DNA from: Nannobrachium achirus
Taxonomy: Eukaryota; Chordata; Actinopteri; Myctophiformes; Myctophidae
NCBI GenBank assembly: GCA_963921795.1
Contig: OY997649.1
Location: forward strand, 31,196,555-31,260,554
Reading direction: 5' to 3'
DNA length: 64,000 nt
The position numbers and the translations under genes were made by a program. Position 1 is the first letter of the stretch. The number at the start of each line of letters is the position of its first letter. Positions 1-31,277 of this stretch are shown here, piece after piece. Below the pieces are notes generated by a model, which searched no databases, was not told where the DNA came from, and saw only the letters and a program-made list of their open reading frames with translations.

Positions 1-1590
1 TGAATCCTCTGCAGTTAGTCAATGGTCCCCTCCACTGCGACGCCTGGTCATGTCAGAAGTGCAAGGGACGTTGATTTGTAGTTGTGAAATTACATTAGCC
101 TGATGTTTTAGTTACAGTATGCAGTGTGTAGATTTGCACTAGTCAATTTGTTATTGTGTGCAGATCTACTTTTGTGATCCTTCCCAAGGTTAGTTGCTTT
201 TCTTTTCCCATCGAGGGTTTTTGAGCGGTGCCAACCGCTCCTACATGTGGCTTTGTCTGTTTGTCCAGTGTCTGTCATTGGTCAATTGGTGTCTGTGTCT
301 TGGCCAGGGTCACATTGGCCAAGCTTCGTGCCGCTCACTTCACACTGGGTGTGATTTTTTTTCTTGACAGATTAGATACAGTAGATGCTGGATGAATGAA
401 TGATAGATTTACAGATAGAAAGACAACTACATACATGTACATACAGTACATAAACAGGCAGGCAGACAGGCAGATGGACAGACAGACAGGCAGAGACACA
501 TACAGTACACATACAATACTAAGATGCTTTTGTAATTTTTCTTCAGCTATTTCTCTTGCTACCGCTCTATCTTTTGCAGAGGGCAGCCTGTACTGTATAT
601 AATTAAGTTATGTCTGGATTTGGGCTACCACACCACAAACTACAGGCTGTTGGAAATGCAAATCGCAGCCATGTCACTCCTCACACCATGTGCTACAGGG
701 TACAGAATACCATATTACCACAAACAATTTCTGCTCTCGTCCCCCTCCCCCAGAGTAAATCTGTTGTGGCCCTTGAAACTTGTTAAAACTAAACTCAATG
801 TAAATGCTGAATCAGCATGAAGTTAGCAAAGAAAAAAAGATAAACGTAATTCAATTATTATAATTCTTTTATCATGTTCATCAGATGTTATCTCATATTA
901 GGTATGTGATGCTTTATTTGTCTGGCAACAATGGTCCAGAGGTAGGCTACAGTATGCTCTGTGATGTCAAATCCACACAGAGGTACAGTTATTTAATTCC
1001 ACCGAGAGGTACAGTGCAGTATGTTATGTCATTCCACTGTGGCTGTGGCAAAATGAGGACAGGAGCCACAGCTATGTGTGTGGTCAAGCTTGGTTTGGCT
1101 CAGCCTGGCCTTATCGATTTCACACTGACCCACAAAAAAAACATGATCTCTGCCTGCTGTCCCTGCTCTGCAACACACGCACACGTGCACACGCACGCAC
1201 ACACACACTACAGTGGTCCCTGTGGTCCTGAAGCAGTTAGGCAGTATCCATTAGCCTATCACCGAATTGGCACTTGACAGGCAATTTAAGTGCAGGGCTC
1301 TGTTGCACAAGGTTTGCTGAGCCAGAGCTGTCCCGACATAGATGGCTGTTTAAGGGAGATTAATGATATACTGAAAGCATAGCTGCATCATTGTGCTTTA
1401 AGCCTGAGCCTGCTGGAGCACCGAGAAGGCAATTTACAGTGATATATTCATATCTGTTGTCTAGCTGGAGTGAGTCAGAATAACCTGGTTATCTAGAATA
1501 GCTACACAGTAAAATCCATAATTGTTATTTGTATAGATCATGTATGATCTATTCACAACTAAAGTGTTTCTAGAGTTGGGACAGACATTT

Positions 1591-2115
1591 CTAGCTCTGC
1601 ATAGCGTTCTCCTTAGCGCTATTTCACCGATGAGCCCTTGAGCTCACAGTCGCGGTAGCCCAGGCTGCTCAGCCTCTTGTCTGTAGTAAAAATAAAAAAT
1701 ACACTTTTTCCACTCACCAAAACAAAGACTGTTCTAAGATGTTGAAACTAAATCCTACTTTACTTAGTGGGAACACTTTGAGCCTTGAGGTTTTAGCTAC
1801 TCCACACCGCCCTCATGATTTCTTGTCAATAGAAAATTCCATTGACTAGATTTTGCCTTCCGGTGAAATATTTTCTTTTCTAAGGGGGGCTCCCACCACT
1901 CTCCCACCACACTAAGGAAAGCCTACTTTCCTTAGTCTTCCCACTAAGGAAAGTAGGCCTTCAACTCCTCCAAGCTGTCTTTTTTTTTGGTGAGTAGCAA
2001 AATTGTATTTTTAATATTTGCTACAGACGAGAGGGTGCACATGCAGCCTTTCCTGGAGCGCAAGGGCTCATCGGTGACATAGCATAAGGGGAACTCCTTC
2101 TAACACTATAGACCA
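1591..2115. repeat. Foldback element with nested palindromic core
   Basis: The segments around 1620-1715 and 1990-2095 are diverged inverted copies of each other; both carry the words CACCGATGAGCCCTTG and CACTCACCAAAA on opposite strands. In the middle, GCCTACTTTCCTTAGT (1921-1936) and its exact complement (1943-1958) form a 16-bp perfect stem with a 6-base loop. Shared words with the foldback at 28691-29238 (CTAGCTCTG ends, ACTCACCAAA inside) suggest one family. Confidence 0.6.
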
Positions 2116-2845
2116 GCGCTAACACATTTCACACTCTCGAGTCTTGAGTGTGAAGCGCATTCTAGAATACACATTGGCTATGGCAGTGGCACTCTGGCCC
2201 TTTGCTCTGTCCACGTACAGAGACTGAGAGAATGTGGATATTGAGCTGTCTGTCATCCTTGAGTATCGGAGGCGAATTTCATGGTGAGGGGGCTTGCCTT
2301 ACGTAGTTCCGCGCCTGGTTGAGACAGGGAGATTTTGGTGGAAGTGGTAATGGTGTAAATGTCTACACGAACTTATGTCTTGTTCCTTGTTTTGTCAGAG
2401 CTGCAACAAATTTCTGTACTGAAACCAAATACCACAAACCTGGTTGTGTGGCAATAAAAGTAACTTGTAACTTGTAACTTGAGATGGTAGATAAGCATTT
2501 TGTTTGCTTGTAGGCTAGATGTGCATTCATTTTGGGGAAATCTTAACGTGTACACTGTGTGAGGTTAAACCCAAGTGTATGTAAGGTTTATACTGCTCAT
2601 TATTTACATGTCTGTCTGAGTTAATTCTCAAGGCTGCTGATGAGTCTCCAGCTTGTTCAGGAAATGACTGGTCTTGGTGCAACTTCTCACTTATTGCGAC
2701 CGCAGTTTAGTATGTGAAACTGCACATGCTGACTCTGTCTGTCTGTCTGTTTGGACATGTACACTTTTTTTTAATCTTATGGGTTTGTCGCTCTGACATC
2801 ACTGTGCTGTCAGGGGAACCACACTAACAGAATGGGTTTGTCGCT

Positions 2846-3260
2846 TTGACATCACGCTCTGACAATATTTTGATGTCAGGGGAACCACACTACCACACAG
2901 GATCCCTTTTATGCCCATATATGAAGTTCCATGATGTCATCAATATTAAGCCCATATCTCAGACTTCATATGGGAATGCCCATATATGGAGGCCACATAG
3001 GCCACACACCACATTAACAGAATCCATATATGGCCAAGACAGATGGTCAAGACGGCCATATCTGTGTGGCTGGTTCTACAGACAGGGATCTCAATGTATG
3101 GGCATAAAAGGGATTGTATGTATGATGTCAGATGTCATAGACGTCATTGGACCTTCGCATAACGAATAACTGAGTAAGCATGTTTGGGCTCTCACAGCAT
3201 ATTCCATATACAATACATGGATCTCCATATATGGGTACCAGGGGTCTCCAAATATGGGTA
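2846..3260 (+). repeat. Dispersed repeat with CCATATATGG motifs
   Basis: Contains several copies of ATGCCCATATATG-type words, a TGATGTCATCA motif and CTGGCCAGATGGC. The same series of words recurs at 32945-33080, 39360-39480 and 60425-60500 and is amplified at 33-35 kb. Class unknown. Confidence 0.55.
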
Positions 3261-5490
3261 ACTGGTCCGATATACAGTACATCACTGGCCAGATGGCAAA
3301 GACACGACCTTGCCGTCTTACTAGTAAGTCAAGGGCTTGTAAACACACTGACAGACTAGCTGACGTGCTCATCTGTCTGCTCATGACACATGCACACAAA
3401 TACAGATATGCATACGCATCCCAGCCTCCTCTTTTGAACTTTTCTCAGAAAGAGGGCTTCTACTGACAAAGACCCGAACTCTGTGGAAACATCACACTTC
3501 TTTGTAAACTTGACTTTACTATCTCTTGCATTCCTTTTCAGCGGTGCAGACGTCAGCCTGCTGATGATTGGTGTGACATTTCCTCTCAAAGTCTGTTTGT
3601 TCAGTCACACGTAGAACTCACTAGTAATGGCCCGTGATAACAAACCTTAACCACAGGAAGTGCAAAAAACTTTGCAGCTTACATTAATAACTTGGTGCTC
3701 ACTTGTGCCGGATATCTGTAGACCAAAAGTGCCGGAAACAGCAATAAGTCAAATTCTGAGTCTATAAAACAATAAGGTTGATTAATTGCTGGGCAGAGTA
3801 AGAGGGAAATACCTAGTAGAAAGGATGGTAAGAAGAGGATAAAGAAAGGATGAGCCAGACAGAGGGAAAAACAGAAACAAGGAGAGGGAGAGGAGGATCT
3901 GGAAGACAAAGATGGTAGAGAAGGAGTGAGAGAAAGACAGACAGACAGAGGGAGCATGCAATAGACTGAGAGAGACAGAAAGAGAGAAAGATAGAAAAAC
4001 AGAGAGATGAGAAGGCTGCGCTGTAAGCGTTTCTCTCTAACAGTATGGCGTAGCTGCTCTCAGAGTGAAGTGATTGTTCTTGTGCAGAGCAAACAAAGGC
4101 TGTGTGTGCGTGTGTGTGAGTGTGCGTGTGTGCATGTGTGTGTGCATGCTCTCTCCCACGATGAATAGCCAGGGTTGATTCCCACTCGATTGTCAAAGCC
4201 CTGCCAATTGTGTCAGCGTGCCAGCGGGTGCGTTACACCAGCATTATTGTCAGACCAGAGGGCAGTTGTCCTGGAAAAAAACAAAGTGACTTTAGATGTC
4301 AGAGAACAGTCTTCTGTGGTGCAAATATAGGTCAGGATTATCCTGCTTTTTTCTGCAGGCTAATCTGAGAAAGAACATTGTTTTTGTAGCCCGAAGTGCC
4401 TAGAAAGCAGCACTAGAACAGACACATAAAGATCACCTTTTTCTGGTGATGTGGCTCAATGGTTTGAGGGGTTGTCATGTCCTGTAACAGGAGCATTCTT
4501 GCTGTCTTCTGTAATGGAATTGAAATCAGGACTGCCTACTTTTGAGGACCTAGATGGCCTAGATCAGGATGTGCCAGGAGCATCCATACCACTTTAATGA
4601 CCACTTACCAGTGACACGTTAAGCAAGGTAAATACAGTCACAACTGCTTTGACTTGTGCAACGGCTGAACATAGTTGTAGTAGCGATGGAAAGGTTTTCT
4701 GGTTAGAGAGGCCATCCTGTAAGCCCTAAACGTATGAGTGAACTTGGGAAAGTTGCTGACTTTATGCTCAATCATAATGTAGTTAAATGATTAAATACAT
4801 TGCCCGGTCCCGTTCAGACCACTCTGATACAATTTTTGTTTTGTTTTGGTGGATGGAAAAGTCACACATGCGATGATTCTCCAGCCATTGTGACCTGCAG
4901 CAAATACTGTGTCTTCCATCATAGTTACCAACCATGGATAAACGCATTAGCTGAAAGTTAAAACGTACACAACTAGGAGCTTCATCTATTTATTCTGTTG
5001 TTATGCTATAATGTATGTAGTTTTGTATGAGTGTTTGTGCAAATTAACAAGCACCTTCAAGGGGCATTTACATATTTTTTAACGTTATATGCAGGGCATA
5101 TACTATTTGTCAGAAATCAGATTAGCCTTTCAGCCTTATTTTTCTGGGAAGAAAGTGGCTCTCTTAAATGCTCTGAACTGGATACTCTCCCCAGCAGAGT
5201 GGCCAGGTCCTGCTCTCCATATTCACGGTCTCTATTTTAGGCAAAACATTATTCACAATTCATTGTTTTCATCCCATCAAATGGAGATGCTTTGTGAGTG
5301 AAAGATGTATGAGATAGTGATGAGTGGGTGATCTTTTGTTAGCGTCACTTTCATCTAGCCAACGCTCTTTACTGTCTCTCTTCAAATGCAAAAAGTGTCT
5401 CTCTCTATTGTGTTTTGTGTTGCAGGTAATTAGCTGGTCAGCATAGTATTATATAACAAATATCAAAAACGACAATGTTTTAATCATATT

Positions 5491-5599
<109 letters not shown>

Positions 5600-5782
5600 T
5601 ACACGTGTATCCCATGTACCCATCCTTTTGTGCATGTGCTTGTTCAATGTCCATGTATGAATGTGTGTTTTGTGTGTGCATGTGAATGTGAATGTGTTGT
5701 TGTGTGCATGTACTGGTTTTTGTGTGCTTGTGCGTGCTTGTGTGTGTGTGCACGTACGTGCATTTCAGCGGACATCCCCAGG

Positions 5783-24175
<18,393 letters not shown>

Positions 24176-27100
24176 AGCCCGACACATACAGAGGATTTTG
24201 GCAGCTCCCATTGGCTGTCAGGCTCTGTACATTGACAGTAAGCTGGACAGTACCAGTGGAAATGAAACAGAACATTGGTCACCTGTGGTGCCACATTGCA
24301 CAAAGTATGGAGGAGGAGGACTTTGTTGTTACTGAACTGGTGGAATTGTGATGGATTGGTGGGATATACTGGATGTCTCTTTTTGAAGGGGAGCGTTAAT
24401 TACCCTCATCATGTCCCATGTCGACATTTTTGCTTGACCATTGCATTCTCACTTGCATATGAAAAAACGTAGTTGTTTAATTAATGAGTGAAAACTAATT
24501 TTACGAGTTTGTGTTTGTCTTTTTACTGCATGTAACAACTTTTTATTACTTTTATTTTTCTATATATCATTGTATTCCATGTGAGTGTAACTTTACTTTT
24601 GAGTGGTTTGTTTTGAAACAAACGATACAGATCACAATCTGTTGATTTCTTTCCTCGCCTCTTTCATCTGCCTTCACATACTTTTTTTTTATTAGATATT
24701 TTTACTCACCTTTTCATTTTCATGGTCCATTTTTATCTCTTCTACACTAGCCTGGCTGGCACTATATTTGCGAGTTTCCTTGACTCTTTGATGACAGGAA
24801 ATTGCTTTCCTCAAGTGTCTGAACAGGAACAGGACAGCCGCTGTTTGCAACATCATAGGGGCATTTAACAAAGAGCTCTGACATGACATCACACAAGACA
24901 CACAACGGTTTAATTACATGTAGTGGTTTCTAATCATGTGTCAAAGAAGATTTCAATTTCAAACAAGCATTACAGCCACTGATTTAATTACTTAGCTCAC
25001 ATTTAACCAGCGTGCTGAGCAATATCAGGAGCAGTGTTTATACATTATATCCTCTTGAACCTCCATGGCACATGATGAGACACTGCTGAACCAGAACAAA
25101 CAGAACAAAATGTGATACTCAACCAGATGTTTAGTTACCTTTAAAATGTTATTTTCTTTTTTCGTTCGGATGCTATTTAAAGAGATGACTTCTGACTGTA
25201 CGTTCATACTTAAACCTATGAAAACCATAAAAGTATAAATTTGTTTGACATGAACATTTTTATTATTAAGATCTCTATTCTTTGAGAAGATAGTTGTCAA
25301 GAGTATAGAGATATGGTGAAGTCTTTCTTCATGTTGCTCTGAACTTGTTTTTATAAGACGTCCCTTTTGCTCAACATGACAAGCTGTTACATCTGTAAGG
25401 TCACGGATGTGTTTTTTTAGGCTACATTTTCACAGAAATGTTGTCTTGACTGTAAAGGCCTGTCACACAGATAAGATCTTCTCATGGCTGTGTAAGCAAA
25501 GTACTGGACTGAATCGTTGAGTCTAAAAACAAGTTTAAAAGAATTGATGCGTATGCGTGCATATGTAGGAACTAGTCTGGGATCACTTCACTTTACGAGG
25601 TCGGGAGCGGAAACCACTTTACGTCATGTTGTAGTCCTAGACGGACTACACTTTGGCCGGAACTATCGACCGGATTCAGTTTTAACCCAAAATATTCCCC
25701 TGCACCCAAGGACATAGTTTTAGGGCCTACCTAATAAACACCTTGATGCGGCGTAGTTTTGCTTTCGAAAAATGTGTTTGGTATGTGCATCTTTTAGTCC
25801 AACTCGTAGCGACTGGCAAGACTACACTAGGCTTCTCGAGCATTTTAATAGTGATTGGAGAAAACAAACGAGGGGAACCAAATCAAAGCGACGCCGCTTC
25901 TTCTAGTGGTTTCCACGCTTTAGGCGGAAACCAAACGGTCTGTTGTGAACAAACACCAGGCTTTCTCCCGAGAAAGACTGGTAGGCGAGGTTATGTAGGA
26001 ACAGAGATAATCTTTGCTACTTTCTAGTGATGTGATATTCATTTCAAGATACTGTAAAGAAAAGTTAAATAACACTGTAACAATATCTCTATACTACAAT
26101 TCACACATGAATATCTTGATTTAGACCAAATGTCAGATGATTGGTAGAGAAGCAGTGCTTTAGGCTCACCACATGAACCCTAGGACATATGGCAAAAACA
26201 ACAGATCTACATCCTCACAATTGTGACACGATGTGAGCATGTACTGTCGATCTGCTATTTTCAACAAAGAGGTTTGGTGTAGAGGTAAATCCTAGCGAAC
26301 CTAGTACAGAGCCCTGGGATTGGATACCCCAATCAAGTATATACTGTAGGGTTTAAGTGGCTAATGAGCTACTGTACGTATATTCACTAGCTACCATCTC
26401 TGAACAATTAATTTTAGTGTTCCTCTCTGCTCCTCTTATTGTTCCATTTTGTATATGGATAGATATGTATAAAATACACTGTTAGTACAGTATCTACTCA
26501 CTTTGAACCCTTAATTTTCATCACAAAGTTCATCTTAGTAAAGTTGTATTGTATATAGAGAAAGAAAGATTAAAGTTCTTTTTAAAGTATGGGCCATTTA
26601 TGATAAATAATGTTGACATTGACAACTTGAGTTGCACCAACAAGTATTAGGCTTTAATCTGGATTCAATCAAGGTTTATCAATTTCTCCAGTTGCACAAA
26701 GCTTTGAATCTAGTTTCAAAATAATCAACGTTTGACAGTGTCAGGCCAGTCCACTGCTTCTCATCATTTGGTGGTGTTTGTCATTGCAGCTCAAAGGTGT
26801 TTTAAGAAAAACAATTTCTCACTTAGACAGGGCCTGTCTACAGGGAACAGGGTGTGTGATGAATAATTATTTTTGTTTGTTATACCACTGGCCTGGATTG
26901 CAAAACACAACCACATTTCACGAAAAAACTATCTTTCTATAACATACATACTGTACATACATCACATACAGTACATACACAATTCCTTGTTGTTCAGTAA
27001 CTCCACATCTCTCCAGCTCTTTAGTAAACAGCACATTTTCAGGTCAGGATACACATTGTATCCAATCAGGTGGAAGAACTCATACAGGATTACAGCCAGG

Positions 27101-28680
27101 ATAGTGAAAACATTTGGTGATGGCACAAAGAAACGAGCAGACAAAATGAAACTAGAACAGGGGTCTTCAACACATTCATTTATTATTATTATGTTATTCA
27201 GACCAGTTCCTTTCTAGCCTCGTAAACCAGTCTCTTCCTGCCTTGGGAGGAGTCAGTTTACTAGGCTAGTTCCTTTCCCCTCCAGCATGGCAGTATCTAG
27301 GCAAACTCCACACAGAAAGGCCTTTTTTGCCAACCCCACCTATCCACAGGACCTCCTAGCTGTGAGGTGACAGCTACTGACTGCGCCACCGTGCCCCCTA
27401 CTCTCAACTGTTTGGCTGAAATTGGCAACCAACCTTTTCTGTAGAGATGGAGAGAAGGAGACCATTGTACCAAACAGTTGTAGGCTACTACACCTGAACT
27501 TTTGTCAAACATTTTCATATACGTTGTCATCAAAAAGAAGGGAAAAAAAAAGTCCAAATGTTTTACAATGTTTTTCAAAACATACTGTGAGATTTTCATT
27601 CTATATTATCATAAAAAGTCACACTCATTAACAAATCCTCCCATTTCAATGTACTGGCTGGCTGGCTGTAGTGACCTACAATTGCCACAGGGTGGCAGTG
27701 CTTCTTTAACAATAATAATGAAATACGGTACATTCAAGAAATAGTTCCTATTTCAACACTTTACATTCCTGTTTTCAACTTCAAGTGGTTCTGCTGACAT
27801 CTGTGTGATGCTACTATGGAGAATCAGGACGTAGCCTACAATATGTAGTGCTGTTATTAAAATACAAACTAGGCCTATAACAATACAAAAATGGCTAAAA
27901 ATACAATAATGAATAGTCATAAATCCATCAAATATAACTCAACTCATAACTAAAATATTGTCATGGTATAAATACATAACATGGTTTAATATTGATTTCA
28001 TGTAAGGTAAACATAATATTAATGTGATTTAAAACATGATGGGATGGAAGAGGGTTCCCTGCCTGTGTATATTGTAGGTCCTGAAATTGTCACTTAAACT
28101 TTATGTTGGTTTGTTTATTGTTGAGTGAGAAAATAATGTTGCACATCATAGGTTAATCATCTGGGTCCCCAAAATAATTTGAGGACCGGACCCCCCTGGG
28201 GGTCCAGACCCACAGGTTGACAACCACTGCTCTACTTGATGAAGGCATGATTGCAGGTGGTGGCGTGGTGCAAACACTATGCTCTGCCCTCTCTATGGCT
28301 CTGCCCCTAGTGCCAAAAAGCTAGCTCTAAACTTGTTGTGATGCACTTATGCTTATTCTAAAGGTTACAATATACTAAAGCGAAAGACATACAGTCAAAG
28401 GACTCTACAAACTTTAAGCAACTCAAGAAAGAAGAACCTTCGTTCAAAATTAAGCGACTACCGAGGTATTTTAGTTTAGACTTTTCTTTGATGTGGACGC
28501 TCTGTTTGATGGACACTAGGCCTATACACTGCGCATCGCAGATCGCACTTTGTCAGTTAGGTTATTCTTATTTCATGTATGCTGTGGTCTGTTTTCTGAT
28601 TTCTGTTTATTTTTTGGGAGGAGAAGAGAGGAGGAAATAAATGCCCGAACCCACGCCGCCAGTTGCCCATGTATGGGTTA
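24176..28680. other. 3' flank of the kinase, no further gene recognised
   Basis: The kinase 3' UTR must start here. There is no AATAAA within the first kilobase; AATAAA at 25733 and ATTAAA near 26569 are candidates only. A GC-richer stretch (25550-26030) holds short open frames without recognisable similarity and with inverted GTAGGAAC words near its ends. A hairpin repeat is at 26190-26263 and a hAT MITE end (CAGACCCACAGGTTGACAAC) at 28195-28225. Confidence 0.55.
28090..28225 (-). mobile_element. hAT-type MITE fragment
   Basis: Ends GGTTGACAACCACTG and carries the AATCATCTGGGTCCCCAAAA block found in the 20.3 and 51.7 kb copies. The left part is truncated. Confidence 0.68.
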
Positions 28681-28690
28681 GGTGCTGGCC

Positions 28691-29238
28691 TAGCTCTGGT
28701 CCATCGCGTCGCTCTGACAGACCCGTCGGGAAATGGCTAGACTCGAGATTGTCGGCCCCTCCGAGCGCTCAACATCAGTCAAAATAAACAAAACTGTTCA
28801 CTACTCACCAAACCAAAGGTAGTTTTGCGTTGTTGAAAGTCTATTCTCCGCGGTGGTGAACCCCTCAGCACCCCACCTACTCTGTAAAATACATTATTTT
28901 TGGCATGAAATAAAGTGCATCCAACTCGACCGCCGCTTATTTCCGGGTAGTGAACCATTGTATCTGCGGTGGCCGCTAGGTGGCCTGAGGTGTGTGCGTT
29001 TTATTTCATGACAAAAATAATGTATTTTACAGAGTAGGTGGGGTGCTGAGAGGTTTACCACCGCGGAGAATAGACTTTCAACAACGCTAAACTACCTTTG
29101 GTTTGGTGAGTAGTGAAGTAGTTTAGTTTATTTTGACTGATGTTGAGCGCTTGGAGGGGCCGACAATCTCGAGTCTAGCCATTTCCCGACGGGTCTGTCA
29201 GAGCGTTTCCGGGAGGAGAAGCGATGGACCAGAGCTAG
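28691..29238. mobile_element. 548-bp foldback element with 8-bp target duplication
   Basis: The left arm (28691-28919) and right arm (28994-29238) are inverted copies with few differences over about 230 bp; for example CTCGAGATTGTCGGCCCCTC at 28742 faces its complement near 29160. The spacer is about 75 bp. TGCTGGCC stands directly outside both ends (28683-28690 and 29239-29246). Arms carry ACTCACCAAA and GTTGAAAG words shared with the 1591-2115 foldback. No coding. Transcription would give a long hairpin RNA. Confidence 0.9.
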
Positions 29239-29290
29239 TGCTGGCCTACACCTGTGTGTACAGATAATACATTGTGTTATTATGGTGCAG

Positions 29291-29408
29291 GTTCTGGCCT
29301 ACTCCTGCGTCTGCAGCTACTACAACCAGGACACAGAAAAGATTTACATGATGGAGCAACAGGTGGAGGCCTTGGGCCTCCATGCCAACGCCCTTCAGAT
29401 GCTACTGG
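29291..29408 (+). CDS. Unassigned exon-like segment (39 codons)
   Basis: Acceptor TTATGGTGCAG and donor GTGAGA bracket 118 bp open in one frame: VLAYSCVCSYYNQDTEKIYM then MEQQVEALGLHANALQMLLG. The end is phase 1. The residue mix (helix-forming, heptad-like MEQQVEALGLHANALQML) looks like real protein rather than repeat-derived sequence, and codon third positions are GC-rich, like the kinase exons. I do not recognise the family. No neighbouring exon of the same gene could be found, so it may be an orphan exon, an alternative exon, or chance. Confidence 0.4.
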
Positions 29409-29816
29409 GTGAGAGAGATCTGCTAACGTGTTGTTTAGAACACTGGTTTTCCCCAGCAAAATGATGGAGAGTCCGGAGACACGGAAATGTTTGGGACTCC
29501 CTTTTTTTCCAGATGTTTCGCCTTGATTCTGACATGACATACATTTTATTTCCAACGCTGACCAGTGCTACCAAAGTGAAGCGATTGAAGCGACTAGAAA
29601 CAGATATATCTGTTCAGGTTTGAATGCACCATGGGTGGCTCTTGATGAAGGGAGGTCTGCTACAAGTCTATGTTGTCCAGGGTTCCCACGTACAGTCATG
29701 AAATTCCTGGAAATATTTTGAAATTAGAAAAATATTTTTCCAGTAGTGGAAAAGTTTTGGAATTGATCAATGGTCCTGGAAAAGTAGCTATGCATTATCT
29801 TTGGTTATTGATTTTG

Positions 29817-30314
29817 TTAAAGCTATACTGTGTAAGTTGCTCAACTTGTGGTCAGTAGCTCTATAGCAAACCTCGGTCGCGTCCGCGTCTTTCAGCCGTT
29901 TTTCGGTTCTCACACCCCCGCATCTGCCTCCACCTCGCCGAGATCTATCTTTTGAGGGGTCCCTGGTTCCTGTGCGTTCAGCCATTCCGGAGATACACTC
30001 CTTCACCCATGCTTCACCGTGCACCCGAGTATAGAGACACACGGGAGACTACAAATATGGCCGCCGTAGCGACCCCACTCCAAGATGCGCTGTGATTGGC
30101 CGGCAGTGTATAACCCTCGCTGTGATTGGCCGGTAGTATGATGACGTCATTTTGCCGCGAAAACCGTGGCCCGGTCAGGCTCATAGAAAACATATAAAGA
30201 GAAGGCTTTTGAAGCTGAAAATAACGGAGTGGGGGTTCTAAAACTTTAGCGATTTAACAGTTAGGACCATTTTAAGATTTGTTTTATAAAAAAAGTTACA
30301 TGGTATAACTTTAA
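29817..30314. mobile_element. TTAA-target MITE with promoter-like motifs
   Basis: Ends TTAA-AGCTATACTGTGTAA and TTACATGGTATAACT-TTAA (TIR with a few mismatches). The interior is GC-rich and contains two GTGATTGGCCGG inverted CCAAT boxes, a TGACGTCA CRE and AATATGGCCGCCG (YY1-like). It could bring promoter activity, on motif grounds only. Confidence 0.8.
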
Positions 30315-30566
30315 TACCTCTGAAATGACAAATTAAACATTGGCCAAATTGTCAAATATTAGAGGCAGAAATTGTGAAAATAGCTGATCTACATGCTCAC
30401 AACGCCTTGCGTTGCGAGGTGTTGTGAGCATGTAGATCGGATATTTTCACAATAGAACCGTGTTATACAAAATTCATCAACTTAGTGCTCGTCAGGGTGC
30501 CGGGGTCCCCAGTTAAAATATGATTATTTCTGAGGTCACAGCCTGAAAAGGTTGAGAACCACTGGC
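30315..30566 (-). mobile_element. hAT-type MITE fragment
   Basis: Ends AAAAGGTTGAGAACCACTG, with internal hairpin repeat (30372-30452) and the CGTCAGGGTGCC word of the family. The other end is cut off by the adjacent TTAA element. Confidence 0.72.
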
Positions 30567-31277
30567 ATACACTACCTGTCTTTAGGCATAGCGTATAGGA
30601 GTAAGCGACTTGTTATTGAGCGTAATTATTGTTACAATATAGTCTTGGAAATTGGGTTAAATATTCTGGAAAAGTTTTGGAAATTCATTGGTAAAAATGT
30701 GTGGGAACCCTGTAAAGTCTGCTAGCTCCTTTCGGAAACTCTCCGAAACGTAATGCTATGCAGCTCCGACAAAATGAGTGATTTAAACTCATGATATGAA
30801 GAGTGAGGAGCTGCATAGCGGAGGGAGAGGTTTCGAAAGGAGCTAAAAGTCTGCAAAGAATGCTAGGCGAGCGTAGGCTATATGCTGGCCGCATATACAA
30901 GTGTAAATGAGCCTGCCTACCTGAGTATTGTTATGCAAAGCAGACAGGTAGGGGATTGAAGTGTTGACCGAGCCGTCGAGCCATCACACAACTTGACAAC
31001 GTGTGTGCACGCGCGTGTGCGTGCGTGCATGTCGGGCGCGCGTGCGTACAGCTTGATAAGTGTGGGCTCGCCGAGCCCAACCGAGCCCACGGCATCTCAC
31101 CCCTAGGGTTACTGAGTTTAAGGTTATGATTAGAGTTAGAGGCATATTATTCTTAACAAATTCGGACTAATGAACCTTCGGACTAATGAACCTTCGGACC
31201 AATGCCATGGCACCTATATACAGTGATGCTGCCAGTGCGTACTGGATAAATTAAATGGAACAGGGAGTGTTTGTTTT

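Larger units (their letters stand above)
29679..30711. mobile_element. MITE with AGGGTTCCCAC termini hosting two further elements
   Basis: AGGGTTCCCAC at 29679 and GTGGGAACCCT at 30701-30711 are perfect 11-bp inverted ends; TGGAAAAGTTTTGGAA occurs just inside both ends. Its interior contains a TTAA element (29817-30314) and a hAT fragment (30315-30566). Confidence 0.75.

Noticed and set aside
25733-25738. AATAAA as the kinase polyadenylation signal
   Set aside because: It is 1.56 kb from the stop with no downstream GT-rich element clearly in place; kept only as a candidate.
25743-26027. 94-codon frame in a GC-richer stretch after the kinase
   Set aside because: No motif, no splice-site support, and inverted words at its borders suggest another repeat.
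30721-30845. Inverted words AGCTCCTTTCGGAA and TTTCGAAAGGAGCT as a regulatory hairpin
   Set aside because: It is a diverged inverted repeat about 90 bp apart without other evidence; probably one more MITE remnant.
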